A stretch of DNA of 64,000 nt from Aselliscus stoliczkanus (taxonomy: Eukaryota > Chordata > Mammalia > Chiroptera > Hipposideridae), in contig CM066727.1 of NCBI GenBank assembly GCA_033961575.1, positions 2,070,001-2,134,000 on the forward strand, given 5' to 3'. A program made the position numbers and the translations under genes. The stretch's first letter is position 1. Each line of letters opens with the position of its first letter. The notes under the pieces are model-generated. The model did not search any database. It was given only the letters and a program-made list of their open reading frames with translations, and had not been told where the DNA came from. Below are positions 35,155 through 46,902 of this stretch, piece after piece.

Positions 35155-36870
35155 ACATCTTACAATGTTTATACCCAGGACCAGGGCTCTAGTTGCTATA
35201 ACTGTATTATTTTCATGAAATATGCATGCTGGCTATCAAAATTTCATTTATTTCAAACTCAGGCTGAAATCATGCCTGAAACTCATACCTGTAGCTGATA
35301 CATTATTTAAATACTAATTTTGATCATGACACTCGGAAATGCCAGTATTGGTCCCTCATCTACAGACGGCCAGGCGGCGCCCTTCCAGGGACGGTCTGGG
35401 AACCGGCAAAGCAGCCTGCGGTGACACTGGGCACCCAGAGCAGGAACTAGGCCATGAGCCTTAGAAACTGAGCAGGGCTCCCTGCTGAATCCAAAGGAAG
35501 ACACAGAGGTGGGCAGTGTGCTCAGGGCCCTAAGTCCACAGACAAATCCGTCACATGGCATTAGATTCGACAACATATGAGAATGGTCTAAAAAGCTGCA
35601 GATATGCTGGTGTCCATGAGGCCATTGTCCTCTGTATTTAAAGCAGAGGTTGACAAGTGACACTGCTCCTTGGAATTTTACCCCATAATACGTAGGTCAT
35701 GTCCCGAAAACCCACAAAGCCTGGGTGACCTTCCCTCTGCCGTTGGCTGGTGGACATAGAAGCCTACACAGAAGGAATGTCCAAACTCATTAAGGCTAGC
35801 AATTTCCATAGATAACAGTTTCTTGTCATGGAATTATATCTTTCCTTGTTTATGTATATACATTTGCATCTGCTAAAGTAGGTTTGATCTCAGGATAGTG
35901 GGTTTACTCTGTCAAGTTACTTTTTTAAGATAAAAGTTCACTTTGAGTTTTCCCCACCTTTTTGAGGTATGATGACATAAAAATTGCATGTATTTAAGGT
36001 GTATGACAGATGCTTTGATAGTGAGGCCCACGGCGGAATGGGCGCTGCCCTCAGGCTGGCTAATGAAGCAATGACATCACAGGGACTTTCTTATTTTCTC
36101 TGCCGTGAGAACACTGGAGACCTGCTAACTTAGCAAGTGGGAGATGCAGTTACTAGCTGCAGCCCCACGCTGGCTGGCAGGGCTCCGGACCTGATTCACC
36201 TGTAGCTGAACGTGTGGACTCTGTGACCTATACTAGGAGGGTGACTTTGCTTGTTTTTCTTTTGTTGATTCTACACTTAATGGATGCTAACGGGGATGGC
36301 CCCCACCTGTCTCCTTCGTTCCTCGCCACCTGCAGACGTAGCAGCTCTGCCAGTGTCCCAGCAACCTGAGTGGGTCCTTCCTGCGGTGCCCCAAAGCCTG
36401 GAAGCTGGTCTGTCACCCAGCTCTCCTTGCCCTCGGCGGGGAAGGGCGTCCCATCTCCATGCTGAGCCCTGCCTGCCTGGGGGATGGGGTCAGCGGGCAA
36501 AAGGACGCCGTCCCTTCACGCCTCCCTTTCCTAGTCTCAGGCCGTTTGCTCCTCTTACATGGAGCCTGAGCTCCCCAGAGCTATTTTTGTTCGTGGGTAA
36601 CTAATGGCTACTTTTTGTGGGGTTGGGAAACTGGGATCTCTGACCCTTCCACTATCCTGTTGACTAGGTTTTTCATTTTTAGTTTTACAAAATATTTGTA
36701 GTTCAAGTATCTGATGTATGCTGGATCCATAAGGAATGCAATCCCCGCTCGTGACCCTTTTCTCTCCGGACCGGCTTCTCTCCTTGATGTCTTAAAGTTA
36801 CAATGATGAAGCCCAGACTGTCATTCAGGGCTGCTTCTATCTGTGAATGCTCAGCTCTCTGCCAATGAAC
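35155..36870. other. Intronic; small L1M piece near 35945-36030
   Basis: ttgaggtatgatgacataaa and tgcatgtatttaaggtgtat near 35960-36005 are an L1M 3' UTR motif. The rest is unrecognised. Confidence 0.4.
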
Positions 36871-36886
36871 CTTGTTAAGCCCTTTA

Positions 36887-37310
36887 TTTTATCTTTTTTT
36901 AATTGGGGAATTGGGGGAGGGGAACAGCGTTGGAGAATCGGGGAAGGGGTACAGACAAGTTGCTGTCCTTTTGTTCTTCAGTCTAGTTGTGGAGGACGTT
37001 GCTTCACTGGCCCATGTTGGTATCGTCATTGCGCTCTTCCCGGGTGAGGCAGATCGGTCGCCGGCCTCTGGATGGTCGCTCACCGCGGCTATTCGCAGCT
37101 CACACTGGCTGCCGGCCACTCACTGTAGCCTATGGCAGCCCACTGCAGCAGGGGCTGCAGCCTACACCGTCGCCGGGGCTCGCACAGCCCAGCTCCAGGT
37201 GGAGCTGTTGTTAGCTGTAGGGGGCAGTGTCACTGGCCCTCATGTGGGATCCGAAGCGGGCTGCTGGCGTCCCAAGCCAGCTCTTAACCAAGGCGCCACT
37301 CGGCCGGCCC
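36887..37310 (-). mobile_element. tRNA-derived SINE, long composite form (424 bp)
   Basis: On the minus strand: GGGCCGGCCGAGTGGCGCC head, ggttaagagctggcttggga, a box-B-like gcttcggatccca, a first body with gagggccagtgacactgccc, a GC-rich centre, then a second related body with catgggccagtgaagcaacg and tcctccacaactagactgaa, and an A-rich tail. It is flanked by a perfect 15-bp duplication, ttgttaagcccttta (36872-36886 and 37311-37325). Four times longer than the copy at 16239, with an internal repeat of the body. The second body strongly recalls Rhin-1 of rhinolophoid bats. Confidence 0.9.
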
Positions 37311-37442
37311 TTGTTAAGCCCTTTAAAGCAAACACGTTTGCAGAGCATTTGCATCCAATCAAATCTATTAATGCTTACACTCCTATAAGGTAAGGTTTTA
37401 CTATATGGCATAATATTAATTTTAGATTATATCTTACTTAGA

Positions 37443-37989
37443 AAGCAGTCCCCCCTTATCTGTAGGGCATACAAGAACCCCAGTGGTGCCTGAAGCCGTG
37501 GACAGCACTGGACCCTAGATGCAGGTTTCCTACACATACAGACTTTATAAATTAGGCGCAGGGCAGGCTGCCAACAGTCGCTAGCAATAAAGCAGGACGA
37601 TGAGAACAACACACTGTGACCAAAGCTGGGTGACGGGGTCTCTCTCATCTCATCCCACCTGACCCGCCTGTCCCTTAAAGGAAACCCTGTCCCGCGTGTC
37701 CTTGGTGAATCCGAGTCACCAGCGTCACCGCTCCTGCGTTTGGGGCCCTCAGGGAGTCAAATCAGGGCGACCTGAGCCCAGCCCTGCGACAGCGACCCCG
37801 CCACGCGCGACCTGCTCACCAGCGGCTGCTGCGTGCGCGGCTCACGGGCGCCGGGCGTGCACGGTGCGGGGCCGCGGGGCCCACGGCCAGGGCGCAGCAC
37901 GTGAGATGGCACCACGCTCCTCAGAACCGCCTGCGATTTAGGCAAGTGAAACCTCAGCAAGTGAAACCGTGGGTAAGGGCAAACTGCTG
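37443..37989 (+). mobile_element. Tigger/pogo-like DNA transposon, copy 2 (547 bp, both ends)
   Basis: The left end agcagtccccccttatctgt and right end (reverse complement cagcagtttgcccttaccca) form degraded terminal inverted repeats. The right side is followed by TA. The early words ccccagtggtgcctgaagcc, gtggacagcactggacccta and tttataaattaggcgcaggg, and the late words cgtgagatggcaccacgctc and caagtgaaaccgtgggtaag, match the family of the copy at 1600-2131. No transposase. The 37780-37910 part is unusually CpG-dense. Confidence 0.8.
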
Positions 37990-37994
37990 TATTA

Positions 37995-40440
37995 TTTTCA
38001 CAAATTCGATTAATTCAAAATAAAATCCCCTTGAGACCCCAATATTTCTCCTTTCCCTTTTTTCCCATTGTCTTTGCTCTTCACCTCCGGAGAGGTGCAT
38101 GCAGAGGCGAGAAGGGTCTAGGGGCCTCATGTGCACAGGGGCCCTGGGCTGGAATGGCAGGCGGGCAAGTGTCACAGCAGGACGGGAGAGGCCACCCCGT
38201 TGGAGAGACAGAGGCCAACCCTGGGGAGAGAGAGGCCACCCCCGGGAGAGGGGCCACCCCCAGGAGAGACAGGTGCCTGAAGTCCTGTCGGCAAGTAGGA
38301 CTAGAGGACTGAAAACCCAGGCATCGCTGCAGGCGAGGGCGGAGGTAGTCAATACCCCCCAAAGGAGGAGGACACACACTGCTGCCAAGTACAGAGTCCT
38401 CCTTCTGGAGATATTAAAATGTGAAAACCTGTTCATTTTGGATGCAATGTAATAAATGGAACTGGAAAACGTCTTTTTGTCTGTTGCTGAGAATTGAAGT
38501 TATTTGGAATAACATTTATTATATGCGTTTTCCCTGAGCTGTTTTTTAAGTTAATCTTTTTTGAGCATGACATTGAATTTGCTAGGAATAAACTTCCTGT
38601 TCATCATTTTGAAAACACGACTCAACTTCTGGAGGAACAAAATAGACAATATTGATTCTTCTACGCAACCAGAATAAGTGAAAATTTTACGGATGTGGCA
38701 TGAGTTTTATTTTGTTTTGTTTTTTTTATTTGTAATTTTCAATATCTGTCATTTAAACTTGAGTCAAGATGGACAAAGAACCTTACTCATTTCTTGAATG
38801 CCTGTTGTTGAAAAACTTATATGAACAAGCAAAATTATAAACTTCCTGCCTAGAACTAATCAGATTAAAATTAGCTAATGTAATAAGGCCTAAGGAGGAA
38901 CCGTCGTAGTGAAAACTTCATTCCACAAGAAACAACTTTGAAAGTAGAGTTTCCTACACAGAGAGAATTGCAAATCCTGTCAGAGATTTGAAAAGAAACA
39001 TTGAAAGAGCCGCAAATGGTACGATGCATAGTATTAAGTTATAATCCAAACTTTTCAGAGGATAGCAGTAGATTTCATAACCAGTTAAGATCAAGGGGTA
39101 TAATATTAAAATACTTTCAACTCTTTTTACAAATAAAAATGTAGACATTTTACATTAGGGACAATTCAGAGAAATAGGTAAGTTGAAGAATCTCAGGAGT
39201 TAAGCAGTCTTTAGGCAATCATGGCATTTTCTCTAAAAGCTTAAAAAAAAAAAAAAAGAATGCCCCAACTCTGTTTTATCTTCCATATAACTATAATTAA
39301 ACTTCTCTTGGACAATTTGGGGTGTCATTGAAGGAACTAATGAAATACACAAGAATTTGCAAAGAATAGGACCTCTTACACAATGCTTTCACAGAGTGGA
39401 AACATGCAACAATTTCACTGAATTTAAACCTTATTTTAATTCTCCACAGTAGCAGCTATTTTGGAAACTTTAAATAATGATTTCAGTTATTTCAATAGAG
39501 TGCTTATGGTATGTCCAGGCTGTGAGCTTTTTTGTCAGTTGAGAAAATTATAATCCACATGGAGTTTTTCAACAAACATTTACACAGGGAGTTTAAAAAA
39601 AAATGTGTATCATCCTAATGCAATCCTAATTGTAGGTATCACCAACTATGTGATAAGGACTCAATTTGTGGGAAGTGTAGCTGAGTTAGCTTTCCAGGTC
39701 TCAGTAGATGGGGACCCTTCACGTGTTGTGTGTCCCATCATCTTCATCAACACTGTGACCTCTGAAAAGTTGGTTGTACTGAGGGTCTTCTACTTTATTT
39801 TAAAAAAATGACAAATATATTTCAGTTTTAAATATTGATTTGAACTATCCTGAGTGAGAAATTCTTTCCCACTGCTGCCAACCGTTTATTATCTTTAGAA
39901 AGGTGGTCGGTCTGCACCCGGCTCCATTTTTCTCCCTCGGAAACCTTGGTGGGTCCCACACTAGAGGCTGACGCTGTGGAGCCGAGAAGCCGTAGCCGTC
40001 AGAGCTGCTCAGCGCCCTCAAGGCCTCATGGGGCTGACACGCTGGCTTAAACTGGACATCACATTACCGCTCCAGGTAATCTTGTGAAGCCAAAAAATAA
40101 TAATGAGTCCAGAGTTGTTCACTGTTTCTCTCTGTCATGGGATAAGTCTTTCTCTTTCAATCACAGGGAATTTCATATAATCCTTATGCTTTGCTTACTT
40201 CCAAGAAAAGAGCTAAAAACCCTCATTTGGACCAAAGAATAAATGGTAATAAAGCATATACGTCCAACTCCTGCAGGCACTTTACTTTTTAACCAAAACG
40301 GCCAGCCAAGAGTCGGTCTTTGGGTGAGGATTTCAGACGCTGGCGATTGGGAGAGAGCTTGTGAGATGTGGTGGGATTCTGGCTGCCCTCCCAGGAACCC
40401 CCTCATTCAGTCAGGTTGAAAAGGTTCTCTCCGCCTGAGT
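37995..40440. other. Intronic, no recognised feature
   Basis: Mostly AT-rich with an A15-like run at 39243. A small purine block at 38200-38280 repeats gagag-aggccacccc words. No gene or clear family. Confidence 0.4.
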
Positions 40441-40444
40441 GTGA

Positions 40445-40720
40445 AGCCACAGTGTTTTCAAAGTAGAAATAAAATGTGGGTCACAAATGTGACCACACAG
40501 GTAATTTAAAAGTTTCCAGTAGACTTTGAAAAAATTAAAAAAAAAAAGTCATAAAAAAATGATCACGTCAACATGTACCGTCTTACAGTCATTTTTTTCC
40601 CCACTGCCTTTGAAATCTGGTGTTTATGGTTAAGGCTTCTCTCTGTTTGAACCAGCATACTGTGCGAGCTCAGTGGTCGCCTGTGGCCAGTGGCTCCCAT
40701 ACCAGACAGCGCAGGCTGCA
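40445..40720. mobile_element. Common mammalian interspersed DNA repeat (family not named)
   Basis: aatgtgaccacacaggtaat, ttaaaagtttccagtagact, an A-rich run, tgaaatctggtgtttatggt and ggccagtggctcccatacca with gacagcgcagg match a repeat I recall reading 'ccacatgtggctagtggctaccatattggacagcgcag'. Confidence 0.6.
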
Positions 40721-42217
40721 AAAATAATTACCAGTGAATGATGAGACTGATCAAAAGCCACATGATGGGCTTATAAAAATAAGGAGGGTTTCAGGGTTCC
40801 CAGAGGTGGGAGGCAGCAGGGACACAGAGGACAAGTAGGGTCACAGACAGAGAGGAGGGGTGATTTTCCACACTTGAGAGAATGGCATGGCGATGACAGG
40901 AGGAAGGTGCCTGGAGGCGCTGGGATTTGAGGCGACTGTGCAGACACAGAATTGGGGTGCGGATTCTGTGAGCTGCAGTAGGGAGGAGGGGCCCCGCAAA
41001 TGCAATGAGTTGCAGGAATATCTCACTGCCCACGGGAAACAAGGGGCTGAGGGTTCCTAGGCTCTAACTGGAGCCAGAGATAGTGGCCCTGCAGGGGAGG
41101 GTCTAGGGAGAGAGGAGGGGTAGGGCCCCATTCAGCTGTGGGCTAGATGGAGAGGGACGCGCCACAGGGCTTGGCAGCGGCGGGGCGCGTGTGTGGGAAG
41201 GTCCCCCAGGCTCGAAGGCTGGCAGTGCAAGCTGAGGAGGCACACGCTGCCACGAGACGGTCCGTGTGGCTCGGTTTTCTCATCCCGAACCCCAAAGCAG
41301 CTGTTTCTCTGTACACGTCTCATGACACATGTGGGAACGGTGTTACCAGGACCTCGGCAAATAAGCTGGCCTCAAGTTCCATTCCTTTTACGTTTTTCAG
41401 GCGGCAGACTGACTTCTGCATCGCCGTGGTGTGCACTGTTTGACTACAGCATCAGCCCTTCACTAAAACTGGGATTATCCAGCGAAGTCCAATTGTGCAG
41501 ATGGGGAACTTCTGGCACGATAAAAAAAATAATAGGGGTTCTCTAAGCTTCTAACGGGACACTGGCACAGCCCTGAGGTGCTGTTCCCCGAACGGAGAGC
41601 CCCGTTTAGAAATGGACGCTATCCGTGGCAAGGGCACACTCACTTCCCTCCCCTTTGTCCCCTCTCTCTAAGCTCCAGCCTCTTGTTCCCAACAGCCCAG
41701 TTCAGATTCTTCACAATGTCACTCACATTTGGGCCCATATTTTTCCATCATTATCTTCTACTAATGTCAAATATAATTCAACTTTTCCAAGCACTCTTGA
41801 TTTTTTTTTTCCTTTTACCCTCTCAGATTTCTTCTCAGCCTCACGTTCACCCACAGCCCGTTCTCATCCACGTCACACTTGTGTGTGCTCTGCCTACAGC
41901 TACAGGTCTAAAATCCTCTGCGTCTACTGACCTGTCTCTAGACCTGTCTGTATGTATCTCCTTTCTATCCAGTGGGTCTTCTCTAGCCCACTATGAACTA
42001 GAAACACGAGTTCTAACTCTGTATTTTCTATAAATACACATAATTCTTAACCCGAAAACCATTTGTGACCCTTAGGATTTCAGGCGAATACTGAGTTCAT
42101 AAAAATGCCTGTGAAATCTGGCATGTATTATATGGACTTTTTCTCCCGGGAGCGTCCATAACTTGTGTTAAATTTTCAGTGGTGCATCTGACCCAAATAC
42201 ATATTGAGAGCTACAAT
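40721..42217. other. Intronic, no recognised feature
   Basis: Unique sequence, pyrimidine-rich in 41640-41900. Open frames there are unsupported. Confidence 0.4.
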
Positions 42218-42230
42218 TAAATTAGAAACT

Positions 42231-42374
42231 TTTTTTTTTTTAGCTGAGCCATCCTGCCACCTGCTGGCAGCTGAGCAGTAGCTCAGCTCAGGCTGGGCAT
42301 CGAACCGCCGTTGCCCAGAGCTCAGCTCGCACTCTTGAGTGAGCTCTTAACCAACTGAGCCACTCGGCCGGCCC
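42231..42374 (-). mobile_element. tRNA-derived SINE, copy 3 (144 bp)
   Basis: Minus strand: GGGCCGGCCGAGTGGCTCAG, ttggttaagagctcactcaa, box-B-like cggttcgatgcc, a body with cagctgccagcaggtggcag, and a poly(A) tail of 11. A 13-bp target-site duplication with one mismatch, taaatta(g/t)aaact, flanks it (42218-42230 and 42375-42387). Confidence 0.9.
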
Positions 42375-42774
42375 TAAATTATAAACTCTTGAAGGCAGAC
42401 ATAGTGAGTTAGTAATTGTTTTTCTATATCTGATACTTACAGCATGCCTACTACATACAATTTATACATTCTCAAAGTATGTATTATTATTGGTTGGTAT
42501 GGCAGTGAAAAAAAGAATAGCTGCTATTTATTAATCTCTTATCAGGTGCTGCCATCTTTATATAAATTATATCTAATAAAAATAAAGAGAAAGACAGGCA
42601 TTAAAATTAATCACCTTTGTCTTAAATGAAGAAACTGGCAGGGTTGATATTTTCAATTTGAATCCATCCTATGCAATCCTGAGATCAGAGCTAACAACCC
42701 AATAAGTAAGGCAGATTAAAAAGCTATCCACAGTCACAATAGTAGAAATAGGCCTGATCTCCCCCATTCAGTCA

Positions 42775-42875
42775 TAAGATCCTTCAGGCGATAGAAATAT
42801 GTTCTTTCTGTCACGCTCATGCCATCTGTTGCAATGCCTTGCTAACAGCAGGTGTCCAATAAATCTCAGGTTAAT
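42775..42875 (+). mobile_element. L2 3' end
   Basis: ttctttctgtcacgctcatg, ttgcaatgccttgctaacag and gtgtccaataaatctcaggt match the L2 tail (agtgcctggcacatagtagg, tgctcaataaatg). Confidence 0.5.
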
Positions 42876-42879
42876 ACAA

Positions 42880-44170
42880 TTAAATGGCAATAAACATGAC
42901 AAATAAGGATTTGGTAAATATATATCATGTTCTAGTTAGCGAGTTAAATTATACTTTGCATGTTTGTTACAATTTAGATGCCATATTTATTTAAATGTGT
43001 GGTAGCAGTTAATGTAGGGTTAAAATTAACACTGATAAAGTTAACACTATTTCTTTAATGGTGTGTTTTTAGTGAATTAGAACAATTGATCTATTTTTTG
43101 GGCCAGGCTTACCATCAAGGTGACAAAGAAAGCAGGAAAGCACAGCCAGCTTATCAGGAGAAAGAATACAATTACTTAGCATTAGGGAAAAAGTCATTTG
43201 GTCTATATCTGTCCAGTGTCATTTATTTTTTTCTATTCATATCTATTTGCCCCCAACTTTATTGAGGGATAGTTGACAAACGCAGCATACATTTAAGGTG
43301 TGCAACTTGATGTTTGTTACATATTCCCATTTTTAAAATAATCGCCACAATCGAACTGGTTCTATTTAGAATTATAGACATCTGGGGTCAGAAGGGACTG
43401 GGAAGATTATTTGGTGAGGAAATCAATACTCAACTGGGACACAATGACAGCAAGCAGCCCACGGCCCCACGGCCACCGGCGCTTCGCCCAGGAAGGTCCC
43501 AGCGTGCACTCTCACGTCTCCTCACGGACACAGATGGCATGTGACCTGCACACCGCCCAAAGGCCGCCCCTGCAGCCTGCGCTCTGCAGAGAAGCTTGTG
43601 AAAGATTATAGAAGCACAGAGAAGGTCAGGGAGCTCCTGGAGGAACTCACCTCTTCCCTGTGAAGAGTGACTTTAGGTTTCCTAAACGTGGCGTGATGTC
43701 GCCAGGAATGTGGCGTGTGTGCCAGGTGCAGACACGGTCAGTCACAGCAGAGGGGAGAGTGACACTGTGGCAGCACCCACCTGTGAGGACCCCGGGGACC
43801 CCGCACCACGGCCACCTTGTTGGATGGGTCACTGCAGCGCAGACCGCGCTGCCTGAGAACCAGCTCCCACACGGCTTTCCGCCTGAGCCCGTGACACCCC
43901 TGCAAGGCAGCTGTGCTGAGCTCCCCCTGACACGCGGGCAAACAGGTGTCAGCGGCTGTCAGTCCTCCCACCGCGCCACACCACTGTCATTTTCATGAGT
44001 GGGACGTGTGACGTCCCTTCAGGTGGAGCAGGCCGGCTCGGGCACTGACCTAGCCTTCAGCTCACCCGGAGGTCACTCCTGAGTGCAGCAGGCGACAAGG
44101 GACTGGGGTCAGCTCCACTGTCCGCAGCAGAAGGTAGCTCATTGGGCACACCTACAGCCACGCCGCAAGT
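42880..44170. other. Intronic; small L1M piece at 43245-43345
   Basis: caactttattgagggatagt, tgacaaacgcagcatacatt and taaggtgtgcaacttgatgt are an L1M 3' UTR motif. 43440-44130 is GC-rich and otherwise unrecognised. Confidence 0.45.
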
Positions 44171-44179
44171 AGCTGTGTG

Positions 44180-44565
44180 ATGTGTGCACACTCGTATGTT
44201 CAGCGATAGAGACAGAGAGCAGAAAATACAACAGTGCTCACCGGGGCCTGGGGGAACCCGGAGGAGGTTGGCAAAAGGGGACACACTTTCCGCTGTCGGG
44301 CGACTAAGGTCTGAGGATCTGACGCCAAACCCAGTAACTGCAGTTGATAATGCTGCATTGTATGATCGAAACCCACTGAGAGTAGTTCGAAAGTAAATGC
44401 TCTCACACCGCCCCCCCCCAAAAAAAAGGTAAATACCGAAGTGATGGATGAGTTCGTGAACTTGATGGTGGGGTCCTTTTGTACATCCACTCATCAGGTG
44501 GCACACTTTAAACATTTACAGGTTGATTTGTCAACAATACCTCGATAAAGCTGAAAACTCCACGG
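44180..44565 (+). mobile_element. L1M 3' end fragment
   Basis: gcgatagagacagagagcag, caccggggcctgggggaacc, then gaagtgatggatgagttcgt, tcatcaggtggcacacttta, cattacaggt-like words and tcaacaatacctcgataaag follow an old L1 3' end. A C9 and A8 run sit at 44411-44427. Confidence 0.7.
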
Positions 44566-44669
44566 GAAAAGTCTGTTAGGCAGGCATAGATGGATTCATG
44601 ATTGACACTGGCTTTGAGGGCAGGTTTCTTCAAAGAGGAAGAATGGGGACGATGAAGGGGCTGCAGTCG

Positions 44670-44738
44670 GGGGGCGTGGGGCGTGGGCGTGGGGCGTGGG
44701 GCGTGGGCGTGGGCGTGGCGTGGGCGGGGGGCGGGGGT
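44670..44738 (+). repeat. GGGCGTG short tandem array
   Basis: Alternating ggggcgtg and ggcgtg words for about 70 bp, ending in gggcggggggcggggg. GC-box and CACCC-type motifs are dense here, but no promoter context is visible. Confidence 0.9.
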
Positions 44739-45060
44739 CAGTGTGTGTGGGGGGTGATGTGGCCAAGCTCAGCGAGTCCTTTCACGCCCTGGGAAAGGCA
44801 CGTGTGCAATGCGGATTAAATAGTGAGCTTGCAAAGCAAGGCTGCAGGCATGCCTTTGGGAGCTGGGTGTCTCCTGGGCAAGGTGTGCATAATGGGAGCT
44901 GCAGGGTTTGTACCCAGGCTGATGGCCAAACGTGGACCCCGGACTTAGGAACTATAGGGGGTTTTATACATGAGCAGTTCAACTAGGAGGCAAATATATA
45001 TGTATACACACAACCAAAGGAAGTAGCAGCAGGCTAAGGAATGAAGAGCTGGCGACTTAC

Positions 45061-45691
45061 ACCCACACACCCACACACACAGACACACACACACACAGAC
45101 ACACACAGACACACAGACACACACACACAGACAGACACACACACAGACACACACACAGACACACACACACAGACACACACACAGACACACACACACAGAC
45201 ACACACACACAGACACACACACACAGACACACACACAGACACACACACACAGACAGACACACACACAGACACACACACAGACACACACACACAGACACAC
45301 ACACACAGACAGACACACACAGACGCACACACACAGACAGACACACACAGACACACACACACAGACACACACACAGACACACACACACAGACACACACAC
45401 ACAGACACACACACACAGACAGACACACACAGACACACACACAGACACACACACACAGACACACACACACAGACACACACACACACAGACACACACACAG
45501 ACACACACACACAGACACACACACACAGACAGACACACACACAGACACACACACACAGACACACACACAGACACACACACAGACACACACACACAGACAG
45601 ACACACACACAGACACACACACACAGACACACACACACACAGACACACACACACATACATACAGACACACACACACACACACACACACACG
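45061..45691. repeat. Long compound (CA)n/(CAGA) tract, 0.63 kb
   Basis: Runs of CA interrupted every 6-14 bases by a single AG step (acacacacag, acagacag), all in dinucleotide register, with a pure CA run at the right end (45665-45690). In the CSMD1 transcript it reads as UG-rich RNA with UC steps. Long open frames in every frame here (up to 251 codons) are by-products of the repeat. Confidence 0.99.
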
Positions 45692-46900
45692 CAGATTCCA
45701 GAGGTGTGGGACGTATTTCCCTAGAAAGGCACCCAGACTCCTTTGGCTGCCCTCCCATCGACCTTAGCGCTGTATTCAGTCTGTGCTGGTCACACGGAGC
45801 GCTCAGGAGCACTCAGGCCTGACGCGCAGACGTGGCTCCACGGCAGGCACACTCCCACGGGGGCTGCTGCGGGCCCCAGGCCAGCTGCCCCAGGGCTCGG
45901 GCCTTTAGGGAACGTGGCGGGGACACGGCCCTCGTATGGGGAGCCTGGGCAGCCAGGGTGCGGGGCGTCCAGCGCGCTCTGGGCGGTGGCTGTTTCCCGT
46001 CGGACGCAAATGATCCAAAATTCAGCATGCTAAGCACACATCGGGCCGTGCCAGCCGAGCTCGGCGCTGGACGTGTGTCTGGGGAAAGCTAAGCTCCTAT
46101 TAGTTTCAAGGCAAATTTCAAAACGCCTACAGGAAAGCACGGGGCACTCCACCCTTTCCGTGTGCGATATTTCTTGGTTTAGTAAACTGCACACACCGCT
46201 GTAGTCAGCCCGGATCTGCATGTCTCCCACGAAGGGAACTGGGCCGCGTTTACAAAGATAAAGGCGAGGGTGTTCTCTGACCTTGTGAGCCTCAGAGACT
46301 CCACTCAGACTGAGTGGCAGCGGGGAAGGCCCTGAGACGCTTCTTAGAAATGGTGGGGAAGAGGGACTTTCAAAGCAGCCACTAAGTGCGAACTTGAAAT
46401 ACATGGAAGCGAGCTGGGGAGCAGTGTCCGCACGTGTCCACAAAGCAACTCGCCCGCGGTTCAACAGGCACCGTTTTCAGGGGTCACCACACTCATCCTT
46501 CAGCGACACGTTGCTTCCAGACCCGTTTTAAACTCCGACCTGGAATCATCTGAGAGTTGCAAACGTTGAGGCGTTTGCACTGTCATTCCGCAGAGGCACA
46601 AGCTCTAGTTAAAGGAGGCCCCTGGACTAACGGTGTGAAAGGCCCCCTCCTGGGTGACTTCACTGCATGAAGCCAGAGCTTCACTGTTCACTCTGAGACG
46701 CTAACCCTGAAGGGGATGGAACGAGCCCTGGGGCTCACGCTTTTTCCAGCTCTGACCGAGCGCTGGCCTCCTCAGTAGGTGATGCTGGGGTAAGGGCACC
46801 CACAGCAGTACACGGGCCTGGTGGCAGCTGCCCCCGAGAGAAGCAGTCCCACCTACACTACACTCTCTCCATGGAAGTTCCTATGGCTGTGGTTGACGGC
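45692..46900. other. GC-rich intronic spacer between two arrays
   Basis: About 1.2 kb, CpG-containing, no recognised repeat or gene. Confidence 0.45.
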
Positions 46901-46902
46901 CC

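Noticed and set aside
16239..42374. tRNA genes at the SINE heads
   Set aside because: The box-like motifs belong to SINEs with poly(A) tails and target-site duplications; no intact tRNA cloverleaf is expected or seen.
44945..45812. Cys/Val and His/Thr-rich open frames of up to 251 codons
   Set aside because: They are translations of the CA/CAGA dinucleotide tract in every frame.
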